64,000 nt of DNA from the NCBI GenBank assembly GCA_046293075.1, contig JBKBPL010000002.1, positions 208,101 through 272,100 on the forward strand, in the 5' to 3' direction. Below are positions 23,348 through 31,719 of the stretch, piece by piece. Source of the stretch: Ga0077530 sp046293075 (lineage in GTDB: Bacteria > Pseudomonadota > Alphaproteobacteria > Rhizobiales > Hyphomicrobiaceae). Made by a program: the position numbers and the translations under genes. Every line of letters begins with the position of its first letter. Within the stretch, counting starts at the first letter, position 1. The notes below the pieces were generated by a model. That model worked only from the letters and a program-made list of their open reading frames with translations. It ran no database searches and was not told the DNA's origin.

Positions 23348-25249
23348 ATGCAGGCGAGTGAAATTGCGGCCCGCGCACGCAAGCGAGGCCATACGCCTCC
23401 AACCGACATCAGCGATCCACAGTACTTCCACAAAGTCGTCGATTGCCAGTGGGCCTGCCCCACGCACACACCCGTCCCCGAATACATCCGCCTGATTGCC
23501 CAGCGCCGCTACTCGGCAGCTTACATGCTGAATTGGGAATCGAACGTCTTCCCTGGCGTTCTCGGTCGCGTCTGCGACCGGCCCTGTGAGCCGGCCTGTC
23601 GGCGCGGCCGCATCCAGACGGGCGAGGAAGGCAACGCCAAGGACCCTGCGAAGAAGAACGCCGAGCCGGTCGCCATCTGCCGCCTCAAGCGGGTCGCGGC
23701 CGACTACAAGGGCGAGATCGCCGCACTCCTTCCCAGGATTCCCACGGAGAAGAACGGCAAGCGCGTCGCCCTCATCGGTGCGGGGCCGGCGTCCCTTACC
23801 GTGGCGCGGGATCTGATGCCGCTCGGATATCACATCACGCTCTTCGAGCGCGATCCCGTACCGGGCGGGCTCATGCGCACCAACATCCCCTCCTTTCGGC
23901 TGCCCGCGAGTGTTCTCGACGAGGAGGTCAATCGCATTCTCGACTTTGGCGTCGATGCGCGCTTCGGTGCCGAGATCAAGAGCCTCAAGTCGCTGCTCGG
24001 CGAGGGCTACGATGCCATCTTCGTCGGCACGGGTGCGCCCAAAGGCAAGGATCTCGAGCTGCCCGGCCGCAGGGACGCGGCCGCCAACATCCACATCGGC
24101 ATCGACTGGCTGACCTCAGTGGCCTTCGGCCACGTCGACAAGATCGGTCGCCGCGTCGTCGTCATCGGCGGCGGCAACACGGCCATGGACTGCTGCCGCA
24201 CAGCGCTGCGTCTCGGTGCCGAGGCCGTCACCGTCACGGTGCGCAGCCCGCGCAAAGTGATGAAAGCCTCCGACTGGGAGATCAAGGACGCGCTCCACGA
24301 AGGCATCCCGATTCTCGACAACCACGCGCCCAAGTCCTTCGTCGTCAGGGATGGCAAGCTCGCCGGCGTGACCTTCGAGAGGATGGTCGAGACGGGCATC
24401 GACGCCAAAGGGCGTCCGAAGCTCGAAGCCTCGGGCGAGTTCGTCACCATCGACTGCGACGACGTGCTGATGGCGATCGGCCAGGAGAATGCCTTCCCCT
24501 GGATCGAGCGCGACATCGGCATGACCTTCAACGAGTGGGGCCAGCCCGCCGTCGATCGGCGGACGTTCATGAGCTCGATCCCCGGCGTGTTCTTCGGTGG
24601 AGACGCCGCCTGGGGACCCGAGAACATCATCTGGGCGGTGTCGCACGGCCACCAGGCCGCGATCTCGATCGACGCCTACTGCCATGGGCGCAGTCTCGTC
24701 GACCGTCCAAAGCCCGGCCACACGCTCGTCAGCCAGAAGATGGGCATTCACGAGTGGTCGTACTCGAACAACTACGACCCGCGGCACCGCCAAGCCGTGC
24801 CGCATGCCGAGCTCGAAGCCTCGCTCAAGGACCTCAAGCTCGAGGTCGAGCTTGGTTTCGACGACAAAATTGCCGCCAGCGAGGTCGAGCGCTGCCTCAA
24901 CTGCGACGTCCAGACCGTCTTTACCGAGAGCCTGTGCATCGAGTGCGATGCCTGCATGGACATCTGCCCGGTCGACTGCATCAACTTCACGGAGAACGAC
25001 GACGAGCCCGCCTTGCGCGCGGGGTTGCGCGTCCCCGCCCTCAACAAGACGCAGGACATCTACGTCTCAGGTCCGCTCAAGACCGGGCGCATCATGGCCA
25101 AGGACGAGGACGTCTGTCTGCACTGCGGACTCTGTGCAGAGCGCTGTCCCACTGGCGCCTGGGATATGCAGAAATTCGCGTACGCCGAAGCCCAGGTCGC
25201 TTCGGCCTGTCTCGCCCACCACAGCGCCTATCTGGGTCAGGCCATCTGA
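23348..25249 (+). CDS. GltD-like NAD(P)H oxidoreductase fused to 2x4Fe-4S ferredoxin domain
   Basis: A 633-residue flavoprotein. Its N-terminal part has the cysteine set CQWACPTHTPVPEY and CDRPCEPACRRG for 4Fe-4S centres, as in the glutamate synthase small subunit. It continues with two dinucleotide folds: FAD loop VALIGAGPASLTVARDL near residue 140 and NAD(P) loop VVVIGGGNTAMDCCRTAL near 275. The C-terminus (about 520-610) carries two further clusters (CIECDACMDICPVDC, CLHCGLCAERCPTG). It precedes the alpha and beta genes of a 2-oxoacid:acceptor oxidoreductase, so it probably couples that enzyme to NAD(P)H. I prefer the ATG at 23348 (AAGGCGAG) to a GTG at 23288. Confidence 0.87.
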   Translation: MQASEIAARARKRGHTPPTDISDPQYFHKVVDCQWACPTHTPVPEYIRLIAQRRYSAAYMLNWESNVFPGVLGRVCDRPCEPACRRGRIQTGEEGNAKDPAKKNAEPVAICRLKRVAADYKGEIAALLPRIPTEKNGKRVALIGAGPASLTVARDLMPLGYHITLFERDPVPGGLMRTNIPSFRLPASVLDEEVNRILDFGVDARFGAEIKSLKSLLGEGYDAIFVGTGAPKGKDLELPGRRDAAANIHIGIDWLTSVAFGHVDKIGRRVVVIGGGNTAMDCCRTALRLGAEAVTVTVRSPRKVMKASDWEIKDALHEGIPILDNHAPKSFVVRDGKLAGVTFERMVETGIDAKGRPKLEASGEFVTIDCDDVLMAIGQENAFPWIERDIGMTFNEWGQPAVDRRTFMSSIPGVFFGGDAAWGPENIIWAVSHGHQAAISIDAYCHGRSLVDRPKPGHTLVSQKMGIHEWSYSNNYDPRHRQAVPHAELEASLKDLKLEVELGFDDKIAASEVERCLNCDVQTVFTESLCIECDACMDICPVDCINFTENDDEPALRAGLRVPALNKTQDIYVSGPLKTGRIMAKDEDVCLHCGLCAERCPTGAWDMQKFAYAEAQVASACLAHHSAYLGQAI

Positions 25250-25354
25250 GTTGCCGAGTGCCAAAGCCAATGATGATAAGTGGAAGGGGCCGCTCGCACT
25301 GAATGAGACATGACGCGGCGAGCGCCCGGACGGAATGAGGATCACGGATACGCC

Positions 25355-27178
25355 ATGAGCGGAATCAACGACTTCGTCATCAAGTTTGCCACCGTCAACG
25401 GATCGGGCTCCGCCTCCGCCAACACGATGGTGGCGAAGACGCTCTTCCGGATGGGCATCCCCGTCAGCCCGAAGAACATCTTTCCGTCCAACATTCAGGG
25501 CCTGCCGACCTGGTACGAGGTGCGCGTATCGGAGGCCGGATACCTCGCGCGGCGTGAGGGCATCGACATCATGGTCGCGATGAATCCGCAGACCTATGCC
25601 GAGGACCTTGCCGAGGTCGTGCCCGGCGGCTGGCTGCTCTACGACAGCTCGATGCCGCGGATCTGGCCCCGAGATGACATCACGCTGCTTCCGATCCCCA
25701 TTGCGCAGATTTGCGCCAAGCAGTGGACGGACGCGCGCCAGCGGCAGCTCTTCAAGAACATGGTCTACGTCGGCGCGCTCGTCGAGCTGCTGTCCATGGA
25801 CATCGAGGCCCTCAAGGGCGTCATCGCCGACCAGCTCAAAGGCAAAGAGAAGCTCATGGCGGCGAACCTGCAGGCCGTTGAGCTTGGCCGCGCCTATGCG
25901 CGCGAGCACTTCGCCTGCCCGCTTCCAGTCCATGCCCGTCCCGCCGAGGGCGCCAAGGGCAAGATCATGGTGACCGGCAATGACGCCGGCGGCCTCGCCG
26001 CCATCTACGGCGGCGCGACCGTCTGCGCGTGGTACCCCATTACGCCCTCGACCTCGCTCGCCGAGGCCTTCGAGAAGTATGCCCGCCGCCTCCGCATCGC
26101 CAAGGACGGCAAGCGCCTCTACGGCATCGTGCAGGCAGAGGACGAACTGGCCGCCATCGGCGTCGCGATCGGCGGCGGCTGGAACGGTGCGCGCGCGTTC
26201 ACTGCGACCTCCGGCCCGGGCATCTCACTGATGAGCGAGTTCCTCGGTCTTGCCTATTTCGCCGAAGTGCCGGTCGTGCTCTTCAACATCCAGCGCGGCG
26301 GCCCCTCGACAGGCATGCCGACACGCACCGGTCAGCCCGACATCATCTCGTGCGCGTACGCAAGCCACGGCGACACCAAGCACGTTCTCCTGTTCCCTTC
26401 CAATCCCACCGAGGTCTTTTCGATGGGGGCGGAGGCCTTTGACCTCGCCGAGCTGCTGCAGACCCCGGTCATGGTCATGTCCGATCTCGACATCGGCATG
26501 AACGATTGGATGACCGATCCCTTCACGTGGGACGACAGCAAAGAGCAGAGCCGCGGTAAGGTGCTCTCCGCCGAGCAGCTCGAGGCCTTCAAGACGGTCA
26601 AGGGTCAGCCCTGGGGCCGCTACCTCGATGTTGATGGCGACGCGATCCCGTATCGCACGCTGCCCGGCACGCATCCTTCCATGGGCTCTTTCTTCACGCG
26701 GGGCACGAGCCACGACGAGTACGCCCGCTACACTGAGGACGGGCGCATCCACGCCCGGGTCATCGACCGCATTCGGCGCAAGTTCGATACCGCGGCTCAG
26801 CATGTGCCGAAGCCAGAGATCGACATCCGCGACAAGAGCAGCCGGACCGGCATCATCTACTTCGGCGCAACGCGACCCGCCGTGCTCGAAGGCCTCGACG
26901 AGCTGGAGCGTGCCGGGGTGCGCCTCAACGCCATGCGGCTCAAGGCCTTCCCGTTCAACGAGGACGTAAAGGCCTTCTGCGCTGCGCACGACCAGATTTT
27001 CGTTCTCGAGCAGAATCGCGATGCACAGATGCGCGCGCTGCTCATCACCGAAGCCGAAATACCCGCGACCAAGCTCATCCCGGCGCTGAGCTATGACGGC
27101 CTTCCGACCACGGCGGCTTTCGTGCGCAAGGCCGTGCTCGCGCATCTCCATCCCGAAAAAGCTGCCGCCGCCGAGTAG
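25355..27178 (+). CDS. 2-oxoacid:acceptor oxidoreductase subunit alpha (gamma-alpha fusion)
   Basis: A 607-residue subunit with an N-terminal gamma domain (about residues 1-180, VNGSGSASANTMVAKTLFR) fused to the alpha pyrimidine-binding domain (about 200-420, GNDAGGLAAIYGG, YPITPSTSLAEAFE, FNIQRGGPSTGMPTRTGQPD) and a transketolase-C-like end. The latter motifs are typical of 2-oxoglutarate:ferredoxin oxidoreductases (KorA). With the beta subunit 15 bp downstream it should interconvert a 2-oxoacid and its acyl-CoA using thiamine diphosphate. Pyruvate or branched-chain substrates cannot be excluded. Confidence 0.9.
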   Translation: MSGINDFVIKFATVNGSGSASANTMVAKTLFRMGIPVSPKNIFPSNIQGLPTWYEVRVSEAGYLARREGIDIMVAMNPQTYAEDLAEVVPGGWLLYDSSMPRIWPRDDITLLPIPIAQICAKQWTDARQRQLFKNMVYVGALVELLSMDIEALKGVIADQLKGKEKLMAANLQAVELGRAYAREHFACPLPVHARPAEGAKGKIMVTGNDAGGLAAIYGGATVCAWYPITPSTSLAEAFEKYARRLRIAKDGKRLYGIVQAEDELAAIGVAIGGGWNGARAFTATSGPGISLMSEFLGLAYFAEVPVVLFNIQRGGPSTGMPTRTGQPDIISCAYASHGDTKHVLLFPSNPTEVFSMGAEAFDLAELLQTPVMVMSDLDIGMNDWMTDPFTWDDSKEQSRGKVLSAEQLEAFKTVKGQPWGRYLDVDGDAIPYRTLPGTHPSMGSFFTRGTSHDEYARYTEDGRIHARVIDRIRRKFDTAAQHVPKPEIDIRDKSSRTGIIYFGATRPAVLEGLDELERAGVRLNAMRLKAFPFNEDVKAFCAAHDQIFVLEQNRDAQMRALLITEAEIPATKLIPALSYDGLPTTAAFVRKAVLAHLHPEKAAAAE

Positions 27179-27193
27179 CAGGAACGAACAGCC

Positions 27194-28252
27194 ATGAGCT
27201 ACATCGCCAAACCCTCAGCGCACCATCCTGCCCTTCCGCGCAATGCGCTGGGCCTGACGCGGCGCGATTACGAAGGCTCCATGTCGACGCTCTGCGCGGG
27301 CTGCGGGCACGATTCGATCACCGCCGCCATCATCGAAGCCTGTTTTGAGATGGATCTGCCGGCGCACCGGATCGCCAAGATCTCCGGCATTGGCTGCTCC
27401 TCGAAGACGCCGACATATTTCCTTTCGCGAAGTCACGGCTTCAACTCGGTGCACGGGCGCATGCCGTCGGTGACGACCGGCGCCAACATGGCCAACCGGG
27501 ATCTCGTCTATATCGGCGTGTCTGGCGACGGCGACACGGCCTCGATCGGCCTCGGCCAGTTCTGTCATGCCGTGCGCCGCAAGCTGAACATGACGTACAT
27601 CGTCATGAATAACGGCTGCTACGGTCTTACCAAGGGCCAGTTCTCCGCGACGAATGACAAGAACTCACCCTCCAAGAAGGGCGAGGCGAACCCGTTCGAC
27701 GCGATCGACCTGTGTCAAATGGCGATCCAGCTCGGCGCAGGCTTCGTCGCCCGCTCGTTCTCAGGCGACAAGCGCCAGCTCGTGCCGCTCATCCAGGCTG
27801 CCATCAGCTACAAGGGCTTTGCCTTCATCGACGTCATCAGCCCGTGCGTGACCTTCAACAATCACCCGGCCTCGACAAAGAGCTACGAATACGTCCGCCT
27901 GCACAACATGGCCTCTGAGAACAAGCTCGACTATGTCGAGCCAAAGGAGGAGATCACGGCAGACTACGCCGAGGGCACCACGACAACCGTCGAGCTACAC
28001 GATGGCTCGCACCTCATGCTCTACAAGGTCGATGGTGGGCACGATCCGCGTGATGCCGATGCTGCGATCCAAACGATCCGTACGAACGCGACAAAGGGCA
28101 CGGTCGTGACGGGGCTCCTCTACGTCAACGAGGACCAGCAGGATCTGCACGACGTGCTCGGCACGGACGCCCGCCCGCTCAACAGCATCTCGATGAGCGA
28201 GCTCTGCCCCGGCGCGAAGGCGCTCGAGGGCATCAACGCGCGGCTGCGCTAG
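27194..28252 (+). CDS. 2-oxoacid:acceptor oxidoreductase subunit beta
   Basis: A 352-residue thiamine-diphosphate subunit. Cysteines for the internal 4Fe-4S centre are in TLCAGCGHDS, GIGCSSKTP and ISPCVTFNNH. The ThDP/Mg motif reads GDGDTASIGLGQF...NNGCYGLTKGQ. AGGAACG is seven bases before the ATG. It is the last gene of the three-gene operon with the GltD-like fusion and the alpha subunit. This set lets the enzyme exchange electrons with NAD(P)H without a free ferredoxin, which is inferred from domain content. Confidence 0.92.
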   Translation: MSYIAKPSAHHPALPRNALGLTRRDYEGSMSTLCAGCGHDSITAAIIEACFEMDLPAHRIAKISGIGCSSKTPTYFLSRSHGFNSVHGRMPSVTTGANMANRDLVYIGVSGDGDTASIGLGQFCHAVRRKLNMTYIVMNNGCYGLTKGQFSATNDKNSPSKKGEANPFDAIDLCQMAIQLGAGFVARSFSGDKRQLVPLIQAAISYKGFAFIDVISPCVTFNNHPASTKSYEYVRLHNMASENKLDYVEPKEEITADYAEGTTTTVELHDGSHLMLYKVDGGHDPRDADAAIQTIRTNATKGTVVTGLLYVNEDQQDLHDVLGTDARPLNSISMSELCPGAKALEGINARLR

Positions 28253-28270
28253 CCTGGCCGTGGGCCAACG

Positions 28271-29029
28271 CTATGGTCGGTAGCCCTCGAAGATCGGGGC
28301 ATCGGCCCACCGCGCGGCGATGGCCCGCTCGTGCTCAGTGCGCACGGTCCAGGTAAAGAGCGGCAGCCCCAGCCCTTCGCGCGCAAAACGCGTCACGGGC
28401 GTCGGCAATGCGCGCACGTGATAGGCGAAGAACGACGGCTCCGCCTCGCGGCTCTCGAGCAGATAGGTGAGGCTGATCGCGCGCGCCGCGTCGATCTTGT
28501 TCGGCCACCAGTTGTTGACCGTGAAGTCGGTGGCGACGATCCCGCGGGGCACGCTCGGCGCAAGCGCACGGCACCGTGCCATCACTGCGGGGTCAAACGA
28601 CATAAGCGCGAGCGGCCCGTCATACGCCGTGGATGCCGCCGCAATAGCCTCGAGGAAGCCGGTCTTGGGCGGATCCCAGTCGCTCTTGATCTCGACGAGC
28701 AGCGGCACTCTGCCCCCAACCAACGCCAGGAAGTCGGCATAGGTCAGAATGGGCGTATCCTGCCCGCGATAGCGCAGCTTGGCGAGCTCGGCCGGCGTGC
28801 GCTCATCGATCATGCCCTCGGCGTCGATGAGCCGCTTCAAGGCCCGGTCGTGAAAGACCATCGGCGTGCCATCGGACGCCGGCTGGAGATCGCACTCGAT
28901 GCCATAGCCGGCGTCGATCGCCGCATGAAACGCCGGCCCCGTGTTCTCGATCACACCAGCGCTGCGGTCGTGCAGGCCGCGGTGCGCAATGGGACGGATG
29001 AACTGGGCGCGATCAATGGTGGCGACCAT
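28271..29029 (-). CDS. Glycerophosphodiester phosphodiesterase
   Basis: A 252-residue GDPD, which hydrolyses deacylated phospholipids to glycerol-3-phosphate and an alcohol. The catalytic and metal residues are visible: IAHRGLHD near residue 15 (His-Arg), ENTGPAF (Glu), ECDLQPASDGTPMVFHD (Glu-Asp and second His) and LLVEIKS. No signal peptide, so it is cytoplasmic like UgpQ. GGAGGTTCC precedes the ATG at 29029. The start overlaps the end of zapA by 17 bases. Confidence 0.92.
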   Translation of the reverse strand: MVATIDRAQFIRPIAHRGLHDRSAGVIENTGPAFHAAIDAGYGIECDLQPASDGTPMVFHDRALKRLIDAEGMIDERTPAELAKLRYRGQDTPILTYADFLALVGGRVPLLVEIKSDWDPPKTGFLEAIAAASTAYDGPLALMSFDPAVMARCRALAPSVPRGIVATDFTVNNWWPNKIDAARAISLTYLLESREAEPSFFAYHVRALPTPVTRFAREGLGLPLFTWTVRTEHERAIAARWADAPIFEGYRP

Positions 29030-29261
29030 GACTGGAACCTCCGAGCGCCTTGAGGCGCGCCTGGGCATCGAGCAGCTCGTCGGCCAGCATGAGCGCCGCC
29101 ATCAGCAACAGGCGATCATCACCGGCAGCAGAGAATGTGCCGGCGAGGCTGTCGACACGCTGGCGCACAATATCAGAGAGCGTCAACAGACGCGCCTCCT
29201 CGCCGTCGCCGCACTGCACGCGGTAGGTCCGCCCGTTGATCGTAATCGTCGCCTGCCCCAT
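29013..29261 (-). CDS. zapA: Cell division protein ZapA
   Basis: An 82-residue ZapA, a FtsZ-bundling protein at the division ring. It starts MGQATITINGRTYRVQCGDG and has the central LSDIVRQRVDSLAGTF and the C-terminal helix LMAALMLADELLDAQARLKA. It is preceded at 47 bp by a coiled-coil gene, a pairing usual in Hyphomicrobiales. Confidence 0.9.
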   Translation of the reverse strand: MGQATITINGRTYRVQCGDGEEARLLTLSDIVRQRVDSLAGTFSAAGDDRLLLMAALMLADELLDAQARLKALGGSSHGRHH

Positions 29262-29308
29262 GCCCGCCCCGCCGCCATCTCCGCCCGCCAGCGGAGTGCC
29301 GCTTTGCC

Positions 29309-29680
29309 CTACTGCTCGCCCTCGATAAGGCTGCGCAGCGAGTCGATGACCCAGTCGATCCGGTTGAGCACCTGGTCCCGCCCCTCCTCGAGCGCGCGGA
29401 TCCGGCTCTCGGCCTTCTCGAGCTCGGCGAGCAGTCGATCGCGCTCGCTCTCGAGCTTCATGACACGCGCCAGAAGTGCAGGCGCATCGAGGGCCGCAGC
29501 ACCACTTTCCGCTGAGGCCTCTTTCGCCGCGGCCTTCCTCTTGCCGGGCGTCGCTTCACGAGGCTTCTTGCCCGCGGCAGCGGCCCTCTTCGGCGCCGCC
29601 GCCCTGGAAGCTTGCTGCTTCGATCCAAGCGCCTTGGAGGCAGGTGACTTACGCGATCTACCGCTGCCACGCTCGCTCAT
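29309..29680 (-). CDS. Basic coiled-coil protein upstream of zapA (DUF4164-like)
   Basis: A 123-residue protein. The first 60 residues are Lys/Ala/Pro/Ser-rich and probably disordered (RAAAPKRAAAAGKKPREATP). The rest is a coiled coil (LLARVMKLESERDRLLAELE, KAESRIRALEEGRDQVLNRI). In related genomes such a gene precedes zapA and is thought to act in division; that role is inferred from position. Start at 29680 follows AAGGTTCGAG; the open frame further upstream is less conserved in character. Confidence 0.7.
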   Translation of the reverse strand: MSERGSGRSRKSPASKALGSKQQASRAAAPKRAAAAGKKPREATPGKRKAAAKEASAESGAAALDAPALLARVMKLESERDRLLAELEKAESRIRALEEGRDQVLNRIDWVIDSLRSLIEGEQ

Positions 29681-29847
29681 CTCGAACCTTCCAGTCAGCG
29701 GACAGTGGCGCTCGTCCATCGCGAACAAGCCCGCCGCCAAGGGAAACTTAAGTGGCGCGCCGCCTGCGCGTCAATCGAGATGAAAGTCGCGTGCGCTATG
29801 TGTGGCCGTGCGTGTCGCTCATGCACGTGCCAGGATGACACGCGCCG

Positions 29848-30261
29848 TCAGCGCAGTGGCTCACCGCTGCGGATGGCGGAGATGATGACGATCGCCTGCG
29901 CCATCGGAAAATCATCGGTGATGGTGAGATCGATGCGCGCTTCGTACCCGGGTGGCGTGATCCGCGCGAGCTGCGCGGCCGCGCCGCCGGTCAACTTCAG
30001 CGTCGGCCGCCCCGAGGGCAGATTGACGACGCCCATGTCCCGCCAGTAGACGCCCTTGCGCAGGCCCGTGCCGAGCGCCTTTGAGCACGCTTCCTTGGCG
30101 GCAAAGCGCTTGGCATAGGAAGCTGCGCGCTCCCGGCGGCGATCGGAACGCTGCCGCTCGGTCTCAGTGAATATGCGGTTGAGGAAGCGGTCCCCATAAA
30201 GCTCGATCGTGCGCTCGATGCGGCGAATATCGATGATATCGTTGCCGAGACCGAGGATCAT
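29848..30261 (-). CDS. acpS: Holo-[acyl-carrier-protein] synthase
   Basis: A 137-residue AcpS, which transfers 4'-phosphopantetheine from CoA to ACP. It starts MILGLGNDIIDIRRIERTIE (metal-binding Asp) and has RFAAKEACSKALGTGLRKGV (Glu and Lys of the active site) and DLTITDDFPMAQAIVI. The ATG overlaps the pdxJ stop by four bases. Confidence 0.95.
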   Translation of the reverse strand: MILGLGNDIIDIRRIERTIELYGDRFLNRIFTETERQRSDRRRERAASYAKRFAAKEACSKALGTGLRKGVYWRDMGVVNLPSGRPTLKLTGGAAAQLARITPPGYEARIDLTITDDFPMAQAIVIISAIRSGEPLR

Positions 30262-31022
30262 GCCGCACGTGCCTCGCGCATCAGGCGGATCATCCGCTCG
30301 ATCGCCGGCCGCATCCCGATCATGACCGCCTCACCCATGAGGAAATGGCCGATGTTGAGCTCCGCCATCTCGGGGAGCCGCGCAACCTCCTGCACCGTAT
30401 TGTACGTGAGGCCGTGCCCGGCGTGCACCTCGAGGCCCGCCGCATGAGCCTCTCGCGCCGCCCGCGCCAGCCGCTGAACTTCATGCTCGACGCGCTGCCA
30501 ATCGTTGGCGAGCGCGTGCTCGCAATACGTGCCCGTATGCAGTTCGACAATGTCCGCCCCGAGCTTTGCTGCAGCCTCGATAGGGGCCCGGTCCGGCTCG
30601 ACGAACAGTGAAACCCGGATACCCGCCGCCTTGAGCTCCCCGATGCAGCGCTTGAGGAAGCTGCTGGCGCCGACCACGTCGAGACCGCCCTCGGTCGTAC
30701 GCTCCTCGCGCTTCTCCGGCACCAGGCAGCAGGCGTGCGGCACCGTCTTAAGGGCGATCCCCAGCATCTCCGGCGTCGCCGCCATCTCAAAGTTGAGCGG
30801 CCGGGTGATCTCGGCTTTGAGGCGAGCAATGTCATCATCGCGGATATGACGGCGATCCTCGCGCAAGTGCGCCGTGATGCCGTCCGCGCCCGACTCGATC
30901 GCGAGGTGTGCGGCGCGCACGGGGTCAGGGTGACGGCCGCCACGCGCGTTCCTGAGTGTCGCAACGTGATCGACATTGACACCGAGGCGCAAGGCCGCCG
31001 GCAAAGATCTCGCGTGAGACAT
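30258..31022 (-). CDS. pdxJ: Pyridoxine 5'-phosphate synthase
   Basis: A 254-residue TIM barrel that joins deoxyxylulose phosphate and aminoacetone phosphate to form pyridoxine 5'-phosphate. Landmarks are LRLGVNVDHVATLRNARGG, GADGITAHLREDRRHIRDDD, LVPEKREERTTEGGLDV, ELHTGTYCEHA, and VHAGHGLTYNTV. The pdxJ-acpS order with overlap is the classic proteobacterial arrangement. Confidence 0.96.
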   Translation of the reverse strand: MSHARSLPAALRLGVNVDHVATLRNARGGRHPDPVRAAHLAIESGADGITAHLREDRRHIRDDDIARLKAEITRPLNFEMAATPEMLGIALKTVPHACCLVPEKREERTTEGGLDVVGASSFLKRCIGELKAAGIRVSLFVEPDRAPIEAAAKLGADIVELHTGTYCEHALANDWQRVEHEVQRLARAAREAHAAGLEVHAGHGLTYNTVQEVARLPEMAELNIGHFLMGEAVMIGMRPAIERMIRLMREARAA

Positions 31023-31073
31023 GGCTGGCTCGCTTCATACGGCCGGCGCGGCCGTCGCGGCCCTGCGTCAAGC

Positions 31074-31631
31074 CTACTGCTGGCGGCGGATGCTGAAGAC
31101 CTCAGCCGCCCGGCGGCCTATGAAATAGAGCGCGGCGCCAGAAATCAACCCCAGCACGAGGCTACCGACGAACAGCGGCTTGAGGATCGGCCAAAGAAAC
31201 CGACTTAACGTGTCCAACATTGTGAGCGGATCGGCGCGGGAGGCCGGCGCCTCTGCGAGACGCACCAGCGTGCGCTGAACTTCATCGACTGTCATTGCGC
31301 CCGCCTCGCCGAGCAACATGATGCCGAGGAGGTACGAGCCGACCCACATCGCCGGCCACGTGAGGGGATTGCCCGCCCACGTCCCGAGCACGGCGGCGCC
31401 GACATTGGCACGCCCCGCCCAGGCGATCGCCATCGCCATGAGCATCTGAACGCCGAGCACCGGCAAGAACGCGACGAACACCCCGGTCGCAAGGCCCAGG
31501 CCAACAGCGTGCGGCGTCGTCTCGAAAGAAAGCACCGAGGCCCAAATGCGCGGGACACGCCTGCCACCGGCCGTGCGGCGGCTCCTGAGGGCGCCGAAGG
31601 TCCCGGGACGCCGGGGGTTCTGCTGGTTCAT
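31074..31631 (-). CDS. DUF2062 domain membrane protein
   Basis: A 185-residue inner-membrane protein. The DUF2062 block is SFETTPHAVGLGLATGVFVA followed by hydrophobic helices LLMAMAIAWAG-like, TWAGNPLTWPAMWVGSYLLG and, near the C-terminus, VGSLVLGLISGAALYFIG. Position between pdxJ and the RelA/SpoT gene is conserved in Hyphomicrobiales. Function unknown. Confidence 0.85.
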   Translation of the reverse strand: MNQQNPRRPGTFGALRSRRTAGGRRVPRIWASVLSFETTPHAVGLGLATGVFVAFLPVLGVQMLMAMAIAWAGRANVGAAVLGTWAGNPLTWPAMWVGSYLLGIMLLGEAGAMTVDEVQRTLVRLAEAPASRADPLTMLDTLSRFLWPILKPLFVGSLVLGLISGAALYFIGRRAAEVFSIRRQQ

Positions 31632-31719
31632 GGCGCGGCACTCGTGCTGGAATGTATTGAGCTACATGGCCGCTCTTTGCGGCCCCCATGTGACGCAACG
31701 CATGTACCTGGGACGCACC

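Noticed and set aside
23348..25249. GltD-like fusion as the missing flavoprotein of the Sdh-like operon
   Set aside because: It is on the opposite strand beyond rpmE, is a NAD(P)H-type flavoprotein and not an SdhA/FrdA, and is linked to the 2-oxoacid oxidoreductase genes.
29013..29308. 6S RNA beside zapA
   Set aside because: In this window zapA overlaps the GDPD gene and has only 47 bp on its other side, leaving no room.
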